NCBI RefSeq assembly: GCF_025995235.1
Contig: NZ_BAPT01000018.1
Coordinates: forward strand, 1-32,222
DNA length: 32,222 nucleotides
Reading direction: 5' to 3'
Source of the DNA: Ameyamaea chiangmaiensis
GTDB lineage: Bacteria; Pseudomonadota; Alphaproteobacteria; Acetobacterales; Acetobacteraceae
Part shown: positions 21,204-29,297 of the stretch, piece by piece
Layout of the letters: every line of letters starts with the position of its first letter
How positions within the stretch are numbered: the stretch's first letter is position 1
The notes under the pieces: model-generated
Seen by the model: only the letters and a program-made list of their open reading frames with translations
What the model was told of the DNA's origin: nothing
The model's database searches: none
Position numbers and translations under genes: made by a program

Positions 21204-22874
21204 TTAGACGGCAATGTGGAGGGAATGTCGGTATCGGCCAGACCGTGTCCCCGCAACCAACGATATTTGCGATACGAACGTATCAAGAACGCCACTGTCC
21301 GGATGGACCGTGGCGTTTTTCTTGTGCGCCGCGAACCGCAGGATCACCGCCAGGTCGCCGCGCAGGATGATCGCCAGTTCGCCGTCGGCCGGCTGAAGCG
21401 TGATCTGCGAGACGAGTGTGCGCAGGCGCTCGGCCGCCTCCGTCTTCGTCTCCTCGGCCTGAAGGCTTTCATAGAGAGACGCGATCCGCTGCTGATAAAT
21501 CTCCGCCATGTTCGGATGGAGAAGGGGAGGCGGTTCCTCTGCATCTGTCAGAAGATGCATCAGCTCAGTCTTACGAGCTTCGAGGGATTCCATTTCCGCC
21601 TTCATGGAGGATTGGTACATGCCGTCCTTGATGGCCGTGATGATTCCCCTGATCTGCTTTTCGACCCTGACGAGTTCGTTACGACGCGCCGCGAGGTCCG
21701 CACCGTGCTCCATGCGCAGTCGGTTCACCTCGCGGGTAAACTCGTTGCAGAATTCCTTGAACAGGTCGGGTTCCATCAGATGCGTGCGCAGCCCGCTCAG
21801 GACCGAGGCCTCCAATGCATCGCGACGAATATTCAGGCGGTTGTCGCAGGTGCCCTTGTTGCGGGCCGTCGAACAGCCGAGCAGGTCTTTCGAGATCATG
21901 CTGTAACCACCGCCACAACAGCCGCAGCGGATCAGACCGGCAAAGAGATGGCGGGGACGCCGACGCTCACTGAGGGCCTCGTTTCCCCGTTCCGGCTGGC
22001 TGAAGGTTGTTTCGGCTTGGCGGGCCTTTACAGCATCCCACAGATCCTGCTCGACGATCCGCAGTTCCGGTACGTCCTGGATCACCCAGTCGGATTCAGG
22101 ATTGAGGCGTGACACGCGCTTGCCGGTATCGGGATCCTTTAGATAGCGCAGCCGGTTCCAAACCAGACGGCCGATATACATCTCGTTGTTGAGGATGCCG
22201 GTGCCGCGTTCCCGATTGCCGTGAATGGTGGATGGGCCCCATTCGCGTCCCTGCGGGCCTGGAACGCCATCCCGGTTCAGTTCCATCGCGATCGTGCGCG
22301 AGGATTTGCCGCGCGTGTAATCGGTGAAGATCCGTCTGACCGTGCGGGCCTCCTCCTCATTGATGGTCCGGTCGCCCCGGATGCGCTCGCCTTTCGCATC
22401 GAACTGGCGCACCACGTCATAGCCATAGGAATTGCCGCCGCCGGACTTGCCGTCCTCGACCCGGCCACGCAGCCCTCGCCGGACCTTCTCGGCGAGATCC
22501 TTGAGGAACAGGGCGTTCATGGTGCCCTTGAGGCCGATATGCAGGTGTGTGACGTCGCCTTCGGACAGGGTGATGATCCGCACACCGGAGAAGGTCATCC
22601 GTTTGAACAGGCCGGCGATATCTTCCTGGTCGCGCGACAACCGGTCCATGGCTTCAGCCAGCACGATCGTGAAGCGGCCGCGCGTGGCATCCTGGATCAG
22701 TTCCTGAATGCCGGGGCGGAGCAGGGAGGCACCCGAGATCGCTCGGTCCGTGTAGCTGTCGACGATCGTCCAGCCCTGCTTTTCGGCGTGAAGCCGGCAG
22801 AGGCGCAACTGATCCTCGATCGAGGCATCACGCTGGTTTTCGGACGAATAGCGGGCGTAGAGCGCGACTTTCAC
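21204..22874 (-). CDS. Large serine recombinase 2
   Basis: A 556-residue paralogue of recombinase 1 with the same domain order: resolvase domain with YARYSSENQ (probable catalytic Ser10), DRLSRD near residue 80, recombinase domain with GTGILNNEMYIGRLVWNRLR, and a zinc ribbon (CGCCGGG, then two more Cys in LLGCSTARNKGTC). The coiled-coil part around residue 400 shows heavy charge patterning. It would integrate or excise the element to its right. The last 25 or so residues run antisense through a terminator hairpin and a tRNA-3'-end-like sequence, as in recombinase 1. A small ORF lies 12 bases upstream on the same strand and is probably cotranscribed. Confidence 0.95.
   Translation of the reverse strand: MKVALYARYSSENQRDASIEDQLRLCRLHAEKQGWTIVDSYTDRAISGASLLRPGIQELIQDATRGRFTIVLAEAMDRLSRDQEDIAGLFKRMTFSGVRIITLSEGDVTHLHIGLKGTMNALFLKDLAEKVRRGLRGRVEDGKSGGGNSYGYDVVRQFDAKGERIRGDRTINEEEARTVRRIFTDYTRGKSSRTIAMELNRDGVPGPQGREWGPSTIHGNRERGTGILNNEMYIGRLVWNRLRYLKDPDTGKRVSRLNPESDWVIQDVPELRIVEQDLWDAVKARQAETTFSQPERGNEALSERRRPRHLFAGLIRCGCCGGGYSMISKDLLGCSTARNKGTCDNRLNIRRDALEASVLSGLRTHLMEPDLFKEFCNEFTREVNRLRMEHGADLAARRNELVRVEKQIRGIITAIKDGMYQSSMKAEMESLEARKTELMHLLTDAEEPPPLLHPNMAEIYQQRIASLYESLQAEETKTEAAERLRTLVSQITLQPADGELAIILRGDLAVILRFAAHKKNATVHPDSGVLDTFVSQISLVAGTRSGRYRHSLHIAV
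21246..21259 (+). other. tRNA 3'-end-like sequence with CCA, candidate attachment core (right)
   Basis: TGTCCCCGCAACCA would be the acceptor 3' strand, discriminator base and CCA of a tRNA such as initiator tRNA. The first 11 bases equal those at 188-198. This copy keeps the CCA side, while the left copy keeps the T-arm side, as expected for two hybrid attachment sites. No cloverleaf precedes it. Confidence 0.5.
21288..21322 (+). terminator. Rho-independent terminator inside the recombinase 2 coding region
   Basis: A 13-bp stem with one mismatch (arms 21288-21300 and 21305-21317, loop GGAT) is followed by TTTTTCTT. It would stop plus-strand transcription. A smaller dyad, GATACGAACGTATC, lies just before it at 21271-21284. 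Its position relative to the KKN codons of the recombinase matches the terminator in recombinase 1. Confidence 0.75.
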
Positions 22875-22886
22875 AATCCCATCTCC

Positions 22887-23081
22887 CTAATCCTGGAGAT
22901 CGCGTCGCCTCGTGGCCTCCACTTCAGCGTTGACGAAATCCCGTGCGGCCTGACGGGCCAGAAGCCGGACCAGACTGACCAGCCGCGGATCGGCTCCACT
23001 GCGCAATGGTGTCACGTTGGCGTCCGGGGCGTCGAGAACGAGCCGCAGCTTGCCAGCTATCGTATCGCGTTGGGGTGCCAT
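22887..23081 (-). CDS. Small recombinase-associated protein, copy 2
   Basis: A 64-residue protein of unknown function, starting MAPQRDTIAGKLRLVL, with a C-terminal helix, LVSLVRLLARQAARDFVNAE, and a basic end. The helix resembles that of the small protein upstream of recombinase 1. AAAGGA lies 8 to 9 bases upstream of the ATG at 23081, which I use instead of longer upstream frames. It ends 12 bases before recombinase 2, so an operon is very likely. It could be a directionality factor or accessory protein; this is inferred from position only. Confidence 0.7.
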   Translation of the reverse strand: MAPQRDTIAGKLRLVLDAPDANVTPLRSGADPRLVSLVRLLARQAARDFVNAEVEATRRRDLQD

Positions 23082-23205
23082 CTTCCCGTCCTTTCTGCAT
23101 GGACCTGTACCTGGCTCTGAGGGCACTGTGGATGTCGGACGGGATGGGCGTGAACAGAAAAATACACGGAAACAAAGGGATGGGTCATAAGAAGAGGGCT
23201 TCGGG

Positions 23206-23278
23206 ATAGTCGCGAACACGCGCGGCTATCGCCGTCGGCACTATCACAAATTGGTGATGTCGCGACTATAATAGTCGC
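23206..23278. promoter_or_regulatory. Cluster of three palindromes, possible operator or centromere-like site
   Basis: (a) ATAGTCGC-N8-GCGGCTAT (23206-23229), one mismatch. (b) ATCACAAATTGGTGAT (23243-23258), a near-perfect 16-base palindrome. (c) GCGACTAT-A-ATAGTCGC (23262-23278), perfect. Sites (a) and (c) use the same half-site in opposite arrangement. They lie between the small recombinase-associated gene and the parB-like gene, so either could encode the binder. The remaining part of the gap to 23473 holds nothing I recognise. Confidence 0.6.
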
Positions 23279-23473
23279 CATTTATCGCAGTGTGCATCGA
23301 CTCGCAGGTTGGCTGGCACGGACCTGCGTTCCGTAAAGCCGTCTCTACGCGGTTCCGTGGAGGCGATCCGGCGTCTGGTGGGGCCGGAAGAGAGGAAGAG
23401 GGAGGTGGGGTTTTCGTGACGGATTCAGGGGTGGGAGAGAGGCTTCCGCCCGTCCGTCACGGAGTGTCCCGCC

Positions 23474-25531
23474 ATGGCGAGCGCCATCCAGAAAATCGCT
23501 CTCAATGCGTCCCGTGATATCCCCTTCAACAAACTGGTGCTGTCGCAGTCCAACGTGCGGCGCGTGAAGGCCGGCCTGTCGATCGAGGAACTGGCCCGCG
23601 ATATCGAACGTCGCGGGTTGCTGCAGAGCCTGCACGTCCGCCCCGTCCTGAACGGGGAGGGGGCAGAAACCGGCACCTATGAGGTGCCTGCCGGTGGCCG
23701 CCGCTTCCGTGCGCTCGAACTGCTGGTGAAGCAGAAGAAGCTGGCGAAGACCGCCCCGGTGCCCTGCGTCGTGCGCGAGGCCGGATCGGCCATTCTTGCC
23801 GAGGATGATTCCCTGGCCGAAAACGTCCAGCGCGTGGCGCTGCATCCGCTGGATCAGTTTCGCGCCTTTCGCGACATGCTGGGGAAAGGCATGTCCGAGG
23901 AAGAGATCGCCGCCGCGTTCTTCGTCGTGCCAGCCGTGGTGAAGCAGCGTCTGCGGCTGATGACCGTGTCCGACAAACTGCTCGAGATCTACGAGCAGGA
24001 CGGCATGAAGCTGGATCAGTTGATGGCATTTTCCATCAGCGACGATCACGCCCGTCAGGAACAGGTCTGGGAGATTATTGCCCAGAGCCATAACCGCGAG
24101 CCCTATCTGATCCGCCGCATGTTGACCGAGAAAACCGTCCGGGCATCGGATCGCCGCGTGCGTTTCGTCGGGCTGGATGCCTATCTTGCTGCCGGCGGTC
24201 CCGTCATGCGCGACTTGTTCGAAGCAGACGATGGCGGCTGGCTGCAGGATCCGACCATGCTCGACCGGTTGGTCATGGAAAAGCTGTCGTCAGCCGCAGA
24301 GGATATCCGTGCCGAGGGCTGGAAATGGGTCGAAACGGCACTGTCTTTCCCGTGGGGACACACGCGGGACTTCGTGGAGATCGAGGGCACGCCTGTTGCG
24401 CTTTCGGACGAAGAAACCGCCCGTCTGACTGCGCTGCACAGCGAGCAGGAAACGATCGAGGCGGAATACGCGCAGGCCGATGAGTTCCCGGAGGAAATCG
24501 ACGCGCGCCTTGGTGAGATCGAGCTGGCCATCGAGGCGCTGGAGGAACGCCCGGTATCCTTCGATCCGGTGGACACGGCGCGGGCTGGTGCCTTCGTCAG
24601 CCTGGATACGGACGGCACGCTGCTGGTCGAACGGGGTTTCGTCCGGCCGGAAGATGTGCCGGCGGAGCCCGAGGACGGCCACGGTGCTCCCGAGAGTGAT
24701 GATGATGCGGTCGTCTATCACAGCGTGGGTGACGATGGCGAAGGGGGCCTGCGGGAAAGTGGTCCGGACGCCGAGCCCGAGGAGGAAGACGGACTGAAGC
24801 CGCTGTCCGATCGCCTGCTGACGGAACTGACGGCCTGGCGCACGCTGGCGCTGCGCGATGCGTTTGCTGGCAATCCGCACATCGCGCTGACCGAACTGCT
24901 CCACACGCTGGTGCGTGACGTCTACTGGCAGGTCTCGGGCGTGGACTGCCTGGAAGCTTATGTCCGGGAGATCCCGCTGCAGGTCCATTCCCCCGACATG
25001 CAGGGCAGCCTTCCCGCCCACGCGCTGCGCCAGCGCAACGAGGGCTGGAAGCACGATCTACCGGAGGACGAGGATGCACTCTGGCAGTGGCTCGACCGGC
25101 TGGACGACACCAGTCGCTTGGCTCTGCTGGCGCATTGCCTGTCCTTCGGGATCAACGCGCTGCATGAATCGTCCCATGGTCCGTCTCTGGCGCGTAGCGT
25201 CAGGGAGCGGCTGGCCCGCGCCGACCGGCTTGCCGCCGCGCTGAGGCTCGATCTAGCCGAAGCGGGCTGGCAGCCGACGGTGGAGAACTATCTCGGCCGC
25301 GTCACCAAGGCGCGCATCCTCGAAGCCGTGCGCGAGGCGCGGGGTAACGAGGCCGCCGACCGCATCGCCCATATGAAGAAGGGCGACATGGCGCAGGCTG
25401 CCGAGCGGCTTCTGGACGGTTCGGGCTGGTTGCCAGAGGCGCTGCGCACAAGGAACGTGGCAGGGCGGAGTGAAGGAGAGGTAGGAGCAGCTGACATGCC
25501 CGACAGCCTGGACGCGGTTGCGGCTGAGTAA
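23474..25531 (+). CDS. ParB/RepB/Spo0J-like protein, long plasmid type
   Basis: A 685-residue protein. The N-terminal ParB nuclease-like domain (about 15-120) has IPFNKLVLSQSNVRR, then YEVPAGGRRFRALELL and DSLAENVQR; GGRRFRAL is the CTP-binding box of the family in variant form. The helix-turn-helix part follows (GMSEEEIAAAFFVVPAVVKQ). The long C-terminal half is helical and acidic with a disordered linker (about 390-440). It differs from chromosomal ParB by length and lacks a ParA neighbour; such proteins are common on alphaproteobacterial plasmids and ICEs, and their role in partition or stability is unproven. A palindrome cluster lies upstream and a strong terminator downstream. Confidence 0.9.
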   Translation: MASAIQKIALNASRDIPFNKLVLSQSNVRRVKAGLSIEELARDIERRGLLQSLHVRPVLNGEGAETGTYEVPAGGRRFRALELLVKQKKLAKTAPVPCVVREAGSAILAEDDSLAENVQRVALHPLDQFRAFRDMLGKGMSEEEIAAAFFVVPAVVKQRLRLMTVSDKLLEIYEQDGMKLDQLMAFSISDDHARQEQVWEIIAQSHNREPYLIRRMLTEKTVRASDRRVRFVGLDAYLAAGGPVMRDLFEADDGGWLQDPTMLDRLVMEKLSSAAEDIRAEGWKWVETALSFPWGHTRDFVEIEGTPVALSDEETARLTALHSEQETIEAEYAQADEFPEEIDARLGEIELAIEALEERPVSFDPVDTARAGAFVSLDTDGTLLVERGFVRPEDVPAEPEDGHGAPESDDDAVVYHSVGDDGEGGLRESGPDAEPEEEDGLKPLSDRLLTELTAWRTLALRDAFAGNPHIALTELLHTLVRDVYWQVSGVDCLEAYVREIPLQVHSPDMQGSLPAHALRQRNEGWKHDLPEDEDALWQWLDRLDDTSRLALLAHCLSFGINALHESSHGPSLARSVRERLARADRLAAALRLDLAEAGWQPTVENYLGRVTKARILEAVREARGNEAADRIAHMKKGDMAQAAERLLDGSGWLPEALRTRNVAGRSEGEVGAADMPDSLDAVAAE

Positions 25532-25553
25532 CATCTGTCCATTGACTGATATG

Positions 25554-25585
25554 GGCGGCTTCCGGTCTCCGGAAGCCGCCTTTTA
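25554..25585 (+). terminator. Rho-independent terminator after the parB-like gene
   Basis: A perfect 12-bp stem (25554-25565 and 25569-25580, loop TCT) followed by TTTTATA. It is 22 bases after the stop codon. Confidence 0.9.
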
Positions 25586-25625
25586 TATGGGAGCGATGGC
25601 GCGTCCGAATGGCTGTCGACGATGG

Positions 25626-26348
25626 TCAGTGACGGGTCATAGGCTGCAGGTGTCGATCTGTTTCGAGTTTGAGGGCTGCTGTCCACAATGCTGTTTTGGT
25701 ATAGAAATCTCGCCTGTTGAGGCCGGTGCCGGTTCGGTGCTCGTTGAGCAGTCCTGCCCAGCACAGCGGACGCAGGACATGGACGTAAAGACTGGCGGTC
25801 AGCTTGAAATCCCGGTGACGGATATCCTCCTCTTCACCCCCGTAGAGAACCGCGCATAGCCGCTCTTCTGTGACGGCAGCCTGGGCCTCGATATTGATGA
25901 CGTTGAGAAAGATATCCCAGTTGCCGAACAGCGGCTCATCGCTTCGGGTGTAAGGACTGTGGTCGACGACAAACAGGAGGTGGGTTGTCAACAGTATCCA
26001 GAGCCGGGCAGGCTCTGATTTGAGTTGTCTCGCTAGGTCGGTCAGCCGCAGGGTGCCCTTGAAATGCCGTGCGAGCTTCGCGCTGAGCAGAACCTCATGC
26101 AGGATCACCAGCGGCGGGAAATCATGCTCATTCAGGACTTTGTTGACGGCGTAGAGGTATTCGACCGTATAGGCTGGCCAGTCAAATGCCTCGGCGGCCC
26201 ACGCGACAAAATAGCGCTTGAGCGCCTTGGCGGGCGTAAGGCCGATCGGGCCGTTCTCCTCAATATAGCCGATCGTCAGCAGCGCGGTCTTCAGGATGAG
26301 GGCATGCGACAGGGGAAGGTCGGTGTCGGGCGAACGAAACGGATTCAT
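25626..26348 (-). CDS. Conserved-looking protein of unknown function, possibly winged-helix
   Basis: A 240-residue soluble protein without signal or membrane segments. The stretch IEENGPIGLTPAKALKRYFV, then AAEAFDW and LYAVNKVLNEHDFPPLVILH, and LLSAKLARHFKGTLRLTDLA have the spacing of tandem winged-helix units. LLTTHLLFVVDHSPYTRSDE and the later NWDIFLNVI look like core structure. I believe related proteins exist on alphaproteobacterial plasmids, but I know of no function. The ATG at 26348 is taken; a GTG-initiated extension to 26399 is possible. It converges with the parB-like gene and is divergent from an XRE regulator. Confidence 0.7.
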   Translation of the reverse strand: MNPFRSPDTDLPLSHALILKTALLTIGYIEENGPIGLTPAKALKRYFVAWAAEAFDWPAYTVEYLYAVNKVLNEHDFPPLVILHEVLLSAKLARHFKGTLRLTDLARQLKSEPARLWILLTTHLLFVVDHSPYTRSDEPLFGNWDIFLNVINIEAQAAVTEERLCAVLYGGEEEDIRHRDFKLTASLYVHVLRPLCWAGLLNEHRTGTGLNRRDFYTKTALWTAALKLETDRHLQPMTRH

Positions 26349-26623
26349 CACAGAAACAATGAACCAGCTCGGTGCGAGTTGCCAGTCTGGCTTTGCCACG
26401 CGGGGACGATCTCCGTCCCGCGTCCTTCATTGTAATTCGGTTATCGCCTTCATGCCAGCCACAAGAAACGACTTCCCTTTTCAACGGGAGCGGACATCGG
26501 CATACACGTTTTCCTCAAGCTATAAAGATGCTCTAAAAATCAGGCCTTTCCCTTCCCGCAATCTAGGCCGTGTGCAGGTTTCGCTTTCATAAATGAGAAC
26601 CTTTGGGAGTTCCAAAAAAGAAT

Positions 26624-26651
26624 CTTGACATTCCTATTGGGAACTTGATAG
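26624..26651 (+). promoter_or_regulatory. Sigma70-type promoter of the XRE gene
   Basis: TTGACA (26624-26629), a 16-base spacer and GATAGT (26646-26651) form a plausible promoter. TTCC-N5-GGAA (26631-26643) overlaps the spacer, and a further GGGAGTTCC lies just upstream at about 26604, so autoregulation by the XRE protein is possible. Confidence 0.6.
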
Positions 26652-26686
26652 TGCTCCTTACTCACGAATAGAGCGAGGAGAGTCTC

Positions 26687-27244
26687 GTGGAGGCTTTAGA
26701 AACTAAGACCGCCTCATTCACCAACATCTGCCTCGTTCTACTGCGCGCGGTACGCATAGAGCGTGATCAGACGCAGGCTCAGGTCGCTGATATGTGCAGT
26801 ATGACCCCCAGCGCCTGGACGAAGATCGAAACAGGCAAAACTCCACTATCGTTCGAGCATCTACTTCGATGGTGTGCAGGTATGTGCATTCAAGTGTCGA
26901 CAATTATCGCGACCGCTGAGCGCTATACGGCATTAATGAGCGATAAGTGGCGGCAGCCGGACCGGATAAAGTGGACCATTGTTAGTTTACCTCTTGATAT
27001 CGGAGAGGATGATTTTCTTACTTTTGCGCATCAATATTGGTCGTCTCCCGGATTTAAGAGCGAACGTCGCAAAAGAATTTTCTTTAACTCCGTCTTGGAC
27101 GGTCCGACATACCATCTAGACGGTAGCATATCGATCGCTCCAGTATTTCAGTTTGCGCTCGATCCTAGCTTTCGTGCTGATCACCTACTCTCAGATGATG
27201 AGTATGAAAAAGCTTATCCCTCTTCTAGGAGGGCTATATGGTAA
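26687..27244 (+). CDS. XRE-family helix-turn-helix regulator of the HNH insert
   Basis: A 185-residue protein with a GTG start preceded by GAGGAGAG. Residues about 15-75 form the helix-turn-helix (LRAVRIERDQTQAQVADMCS, MTPSAWTKIETGKTPLSFEH, LLRWC), an XRE/Cro type with an unusually Cys-rich core. The C-terminal half, with SLPLDIGEDDFLTFAHQYWS and ADHLLSDDEYEKAY, resembles no domain I know. Base composition and codon use are more AT-rich than neighbours, suggesting separate acquisition together with the HNH gene. It is likely the regulator of that insert. Confidence 0.85.
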   Translation: MEALETKTASFTNICLVLLRAVRIERDQTQAQVADMCSMTPSAWTKIETGKTPLSFEHLLRWCAGMCIQVSTIIATAERYTALMSDKWRQPDRIKWTIVSLPLDIGEDDFLTFAHQYWSSPGFKSERRKRIFFNSVLDGPTYHLDGSISIAPVFQFALDPSFRADHLLSDDEYEKAYPSSRRAIW

Positions 27245-27640
27245 AAGGCTGCTCATGATTCACGAAAGGACGTTCATTAGAGCAGAATTGGCATCCATGC
27301 AGACGTTTTACTTAAGTATATAGAACTTAAATTCGTCTCATTGTCCTTGGGGCTGTCAGATACGTGCTCTGAACCACGCGGGGATAGGTGGTAGCGCCCG
27401 CTTCCGAGTATTCCTTTCACGGAGCCGCCATTCAGTTCTCTCTCCAAGCCGCCTGTTTGCTCCACTTGCTTAAGCGGACAGGCGGTAGTCGCCTCTTCTC
27501 CGACCTTGTAGGCGAGTTTCGCACTTCCCGAAAGCTGACATGACCGTACGGCGGGCGAAAGTCGATCTGCGCTGATCTCGGGGGGCACCTCCAAAGACTT
27601 TGTTGACGGCCTGTGGGTCTAGGAGCGCATCTCGCCGATC
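27245..27640 (-). other. Structured non-coding region, possible group II intron fragment
   Basis: There is no convincing gene here. The sequence folds readily: CCGCCTGT/ACAGGCGG form an 8-bp stem around about 27450-27486, and several shorter complementary segments follow. Read on the minus strand, GTGCG at 27524-27520 could be the 5' boundary of a group II intron, followed by a stretch with the look of intron domain I. I could not fold it fully, and no reverse transcriptase is present. Other structured RNA, or chance, remain possible. Confidence 0.3.
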
Positions 27641-27763
27641 ATGAGTGCGAGGCTATCGTCGATGCGGATTGGTGAGGTCGACCTGTCGCAGCCGATAGCT
27701 AAGTATCTCTTGAGCCCTGACGACCGTGCTCCAAATGTACACATTTCGAGGAGTATCGCGTAA
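27641..27763 (+). CDS. Small ORF coupled to the HNH gene
   Basis: A 40-codon frame that ends in TAATG, sharing bases with the HNH start codon. It begins MSARLSSMRIGEVDLSQPIA and ends with VHISRSIA. No good ribosome binding site lies before the ATG at 27641; the ATG at 27662 is an alternative. It may be a leader peptide, a small partner protein, or the remnant of a longer gene. Upstream in frame there is a stop at 27620-27622. Confidence 0.35.
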   Translation: MSARLSSMRIGEVDLSQPIAKYLLSPDDRAPNVHISRSIA

Positions 27764-29043
27764 TGCCCTTATTTTCGGTCGACATCTTCACGAAGGATCG
27801 ACACCACCGCTTAGATTTTCACGCCTGTGGCGAGTCCGACGTCGTAGCGTTCTTCGGTATCTTTGGGACGGTCAAGGATGGCCAAATAAACACCGAGGCG
27901 GTCCAGCGTGCCACCCCAGTGCTGAAAACCGCCATCGCTAACTTTTGTGCCGAGCGGCGCGCACAAGCCCCGCAGCTTGGTGCGTTCATTAAGCTAATTG
28001 GCGGGCTCGCCGACGGCGAGGGATTTGTTATCGTTCCGGCGAGGGAGTGGACATCGGAGCAGACTATCGTCTTCGAGATGTTGGTCGGGTGGTCGAATGG
28101 TACGGTGAAGGAGGAGGACATCACCAAACATGGGCAGTTGTTTGGTGGGCTTTTGAGCAAATATAATTGCTGTGTAGCGCGTACTGATCGGCGCACGCAG
28201 GTCGGCAACGCACAGATTGAGCGGCGCACTTGTCGGTTCTGTCGACGTTCCAAGGCGGATGGGGCCAAGTTCGTGAAACAAGCGCATGCAATCTCGCGCG
28301 CACTCGGGAACATTCACTTGATACTCGCAGACGAGTGTGACGATTGCAACGAGTTCTTCGGCAATGAGTTGGAGCCGCACCTTCTTGAATTTCTCAAAAT
28401 CCAGCGTGCTTTCCTTGGAATTACTGGCCGCGCCGGAAACCTTCGCATAGTAAGTCATGGAGGTACCATCCTCAACGATGGCGAGAAAATGGTTGTCGCC
28501 GTGCCGACAGAGAAGCTTCGTAACGAAGACGGCGTGATCACGATTGATTTGGCTGGTGATTTGCCCATCATACCGGAACGCTGTTACCGCACATTAGCGA
28601 AGTTTGTGCTTTCGATCATTCCCGAGGACAACTTGGCCCACCTCACTCGGACTATAGATTGGGTGCGTAACGGAGTAGTGCCGTCTCCAGTCCGCGCTCT
28701 TCTACCAGTGCAGGCTGCAATCGTACCGCTTCCGCCAAATTCGTCTGCACAACTGACGGTCTACATCCGAAAGGACGAGAAGTCGCCGCTCCCGCACATC
28801 GTGGGTGAATTTCGGCTAGGTTGTTTTCTATTCGTTTTCCATCTTCCTTTCTCTGACAGGGATGTGAAAGAGCCAGATTTTATTGGAAGTCCGGTCTTTG
28901 ACGATGTTTTCCAGCATTACGGAAATGTTGGGAGTTGGCGGCCATACGCTTTCGATAGCAGGGAACCTCTCGAAGGCCCTACGGTGATAAGGCTAATCCC
29001 CAATCCGAACTCGGCCCCGGCCGCCGACTCGCCTCCAGCATAG
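27763..29043 (+). CDS. HNH_5-like endonuclease-fold protein, possible defence effector
   Basis: A 426-residue protein. The centre has a zinc/HNH core: CRFC (Cys157, Cys160), KQAHAISRALGN (His175), DECDDCNEFFG (Cys192, Cys195, Asn196) and His206. This fits the HNH_5 type, in which the His and the D-E-C-D-x-C-N segment make the nuclease fold. The N-terminal 150 residues and the C-terminal 200 are unassigned; the C-terminus ends Pro/Ala-rich. A ribosome binding site (GAGGAG) precedes the ATG by 9 bases. It is AT-richer than its surroundings and follows an XRE regulator. HNH proteins of this kind occur in accessory DNA, and a role in restriction or defence is plausible but unproven. Confidence 0.7.
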   Translation: MPLFSVDIFTKDRHHRLDFHACGESDVVAFFGIFGTVKDGQINTEAVQRATPVLKTAIANFCAERRAQAPQLGAFIKLIGGLADGEGFVIVPAREWTSEQTIVFEMLVGWSNGTVKEEDITKHGQLFGGLLSKYNCCVARTDRRTQVGNAQIERRTCRFCRRSKADGAKFVKQAHAISRALGNIHLILADECDDCNEFFGNELEPHLLEFLKIQRAFLGITGRAGNLRIVSHGGTILNDGEKMVVAVPTEKLRNEDGVITIDLAGDLPIIPERCYRTLAKFVLSIIPEDNLAHLTRTIDWVRNGVVPSPVRALLPVQAAIVPLPPNSSAQLTVYIRKDEKSPLPHIVGEFRLGCFLFVFHLPFSDRDVKEPDFIGSPVFDDVFQHYGNVGSWRPYAFDSREPLEGPTVIRLIPNPNSAPAADSPPA

Positions 29044-29297
29044 ACTGAAGAGGTGAACCGCCTGAAGCGAGCGGAAACGTCTGCTTCTGAGTGGTTCCAC
29101 TCGGAAAGCGGACTGCTCGGTTTTCCCCCCACCCATTGCTGTCGTGATTTCTGGTAGGCGAGGGGAACGCCGTGTTCCGGGATGAGAGGCTGGGTGTTTC
29201 TGGGGTTGGATGGGATCCCGCGTGGGAAGTGGTGATCAGAGGAAGAGGGCGGCTTCGCCTGTGCTGCCGAATAACCGGCATCAGAGGAGAGTTTTCC

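Noticed and set aside
22221..23120. A 299-codon plus-strand frame antisense to recombinase 2
   Set aside because: It mirrors the codon structure of the recombinase and has no domain or ribosome binding site.
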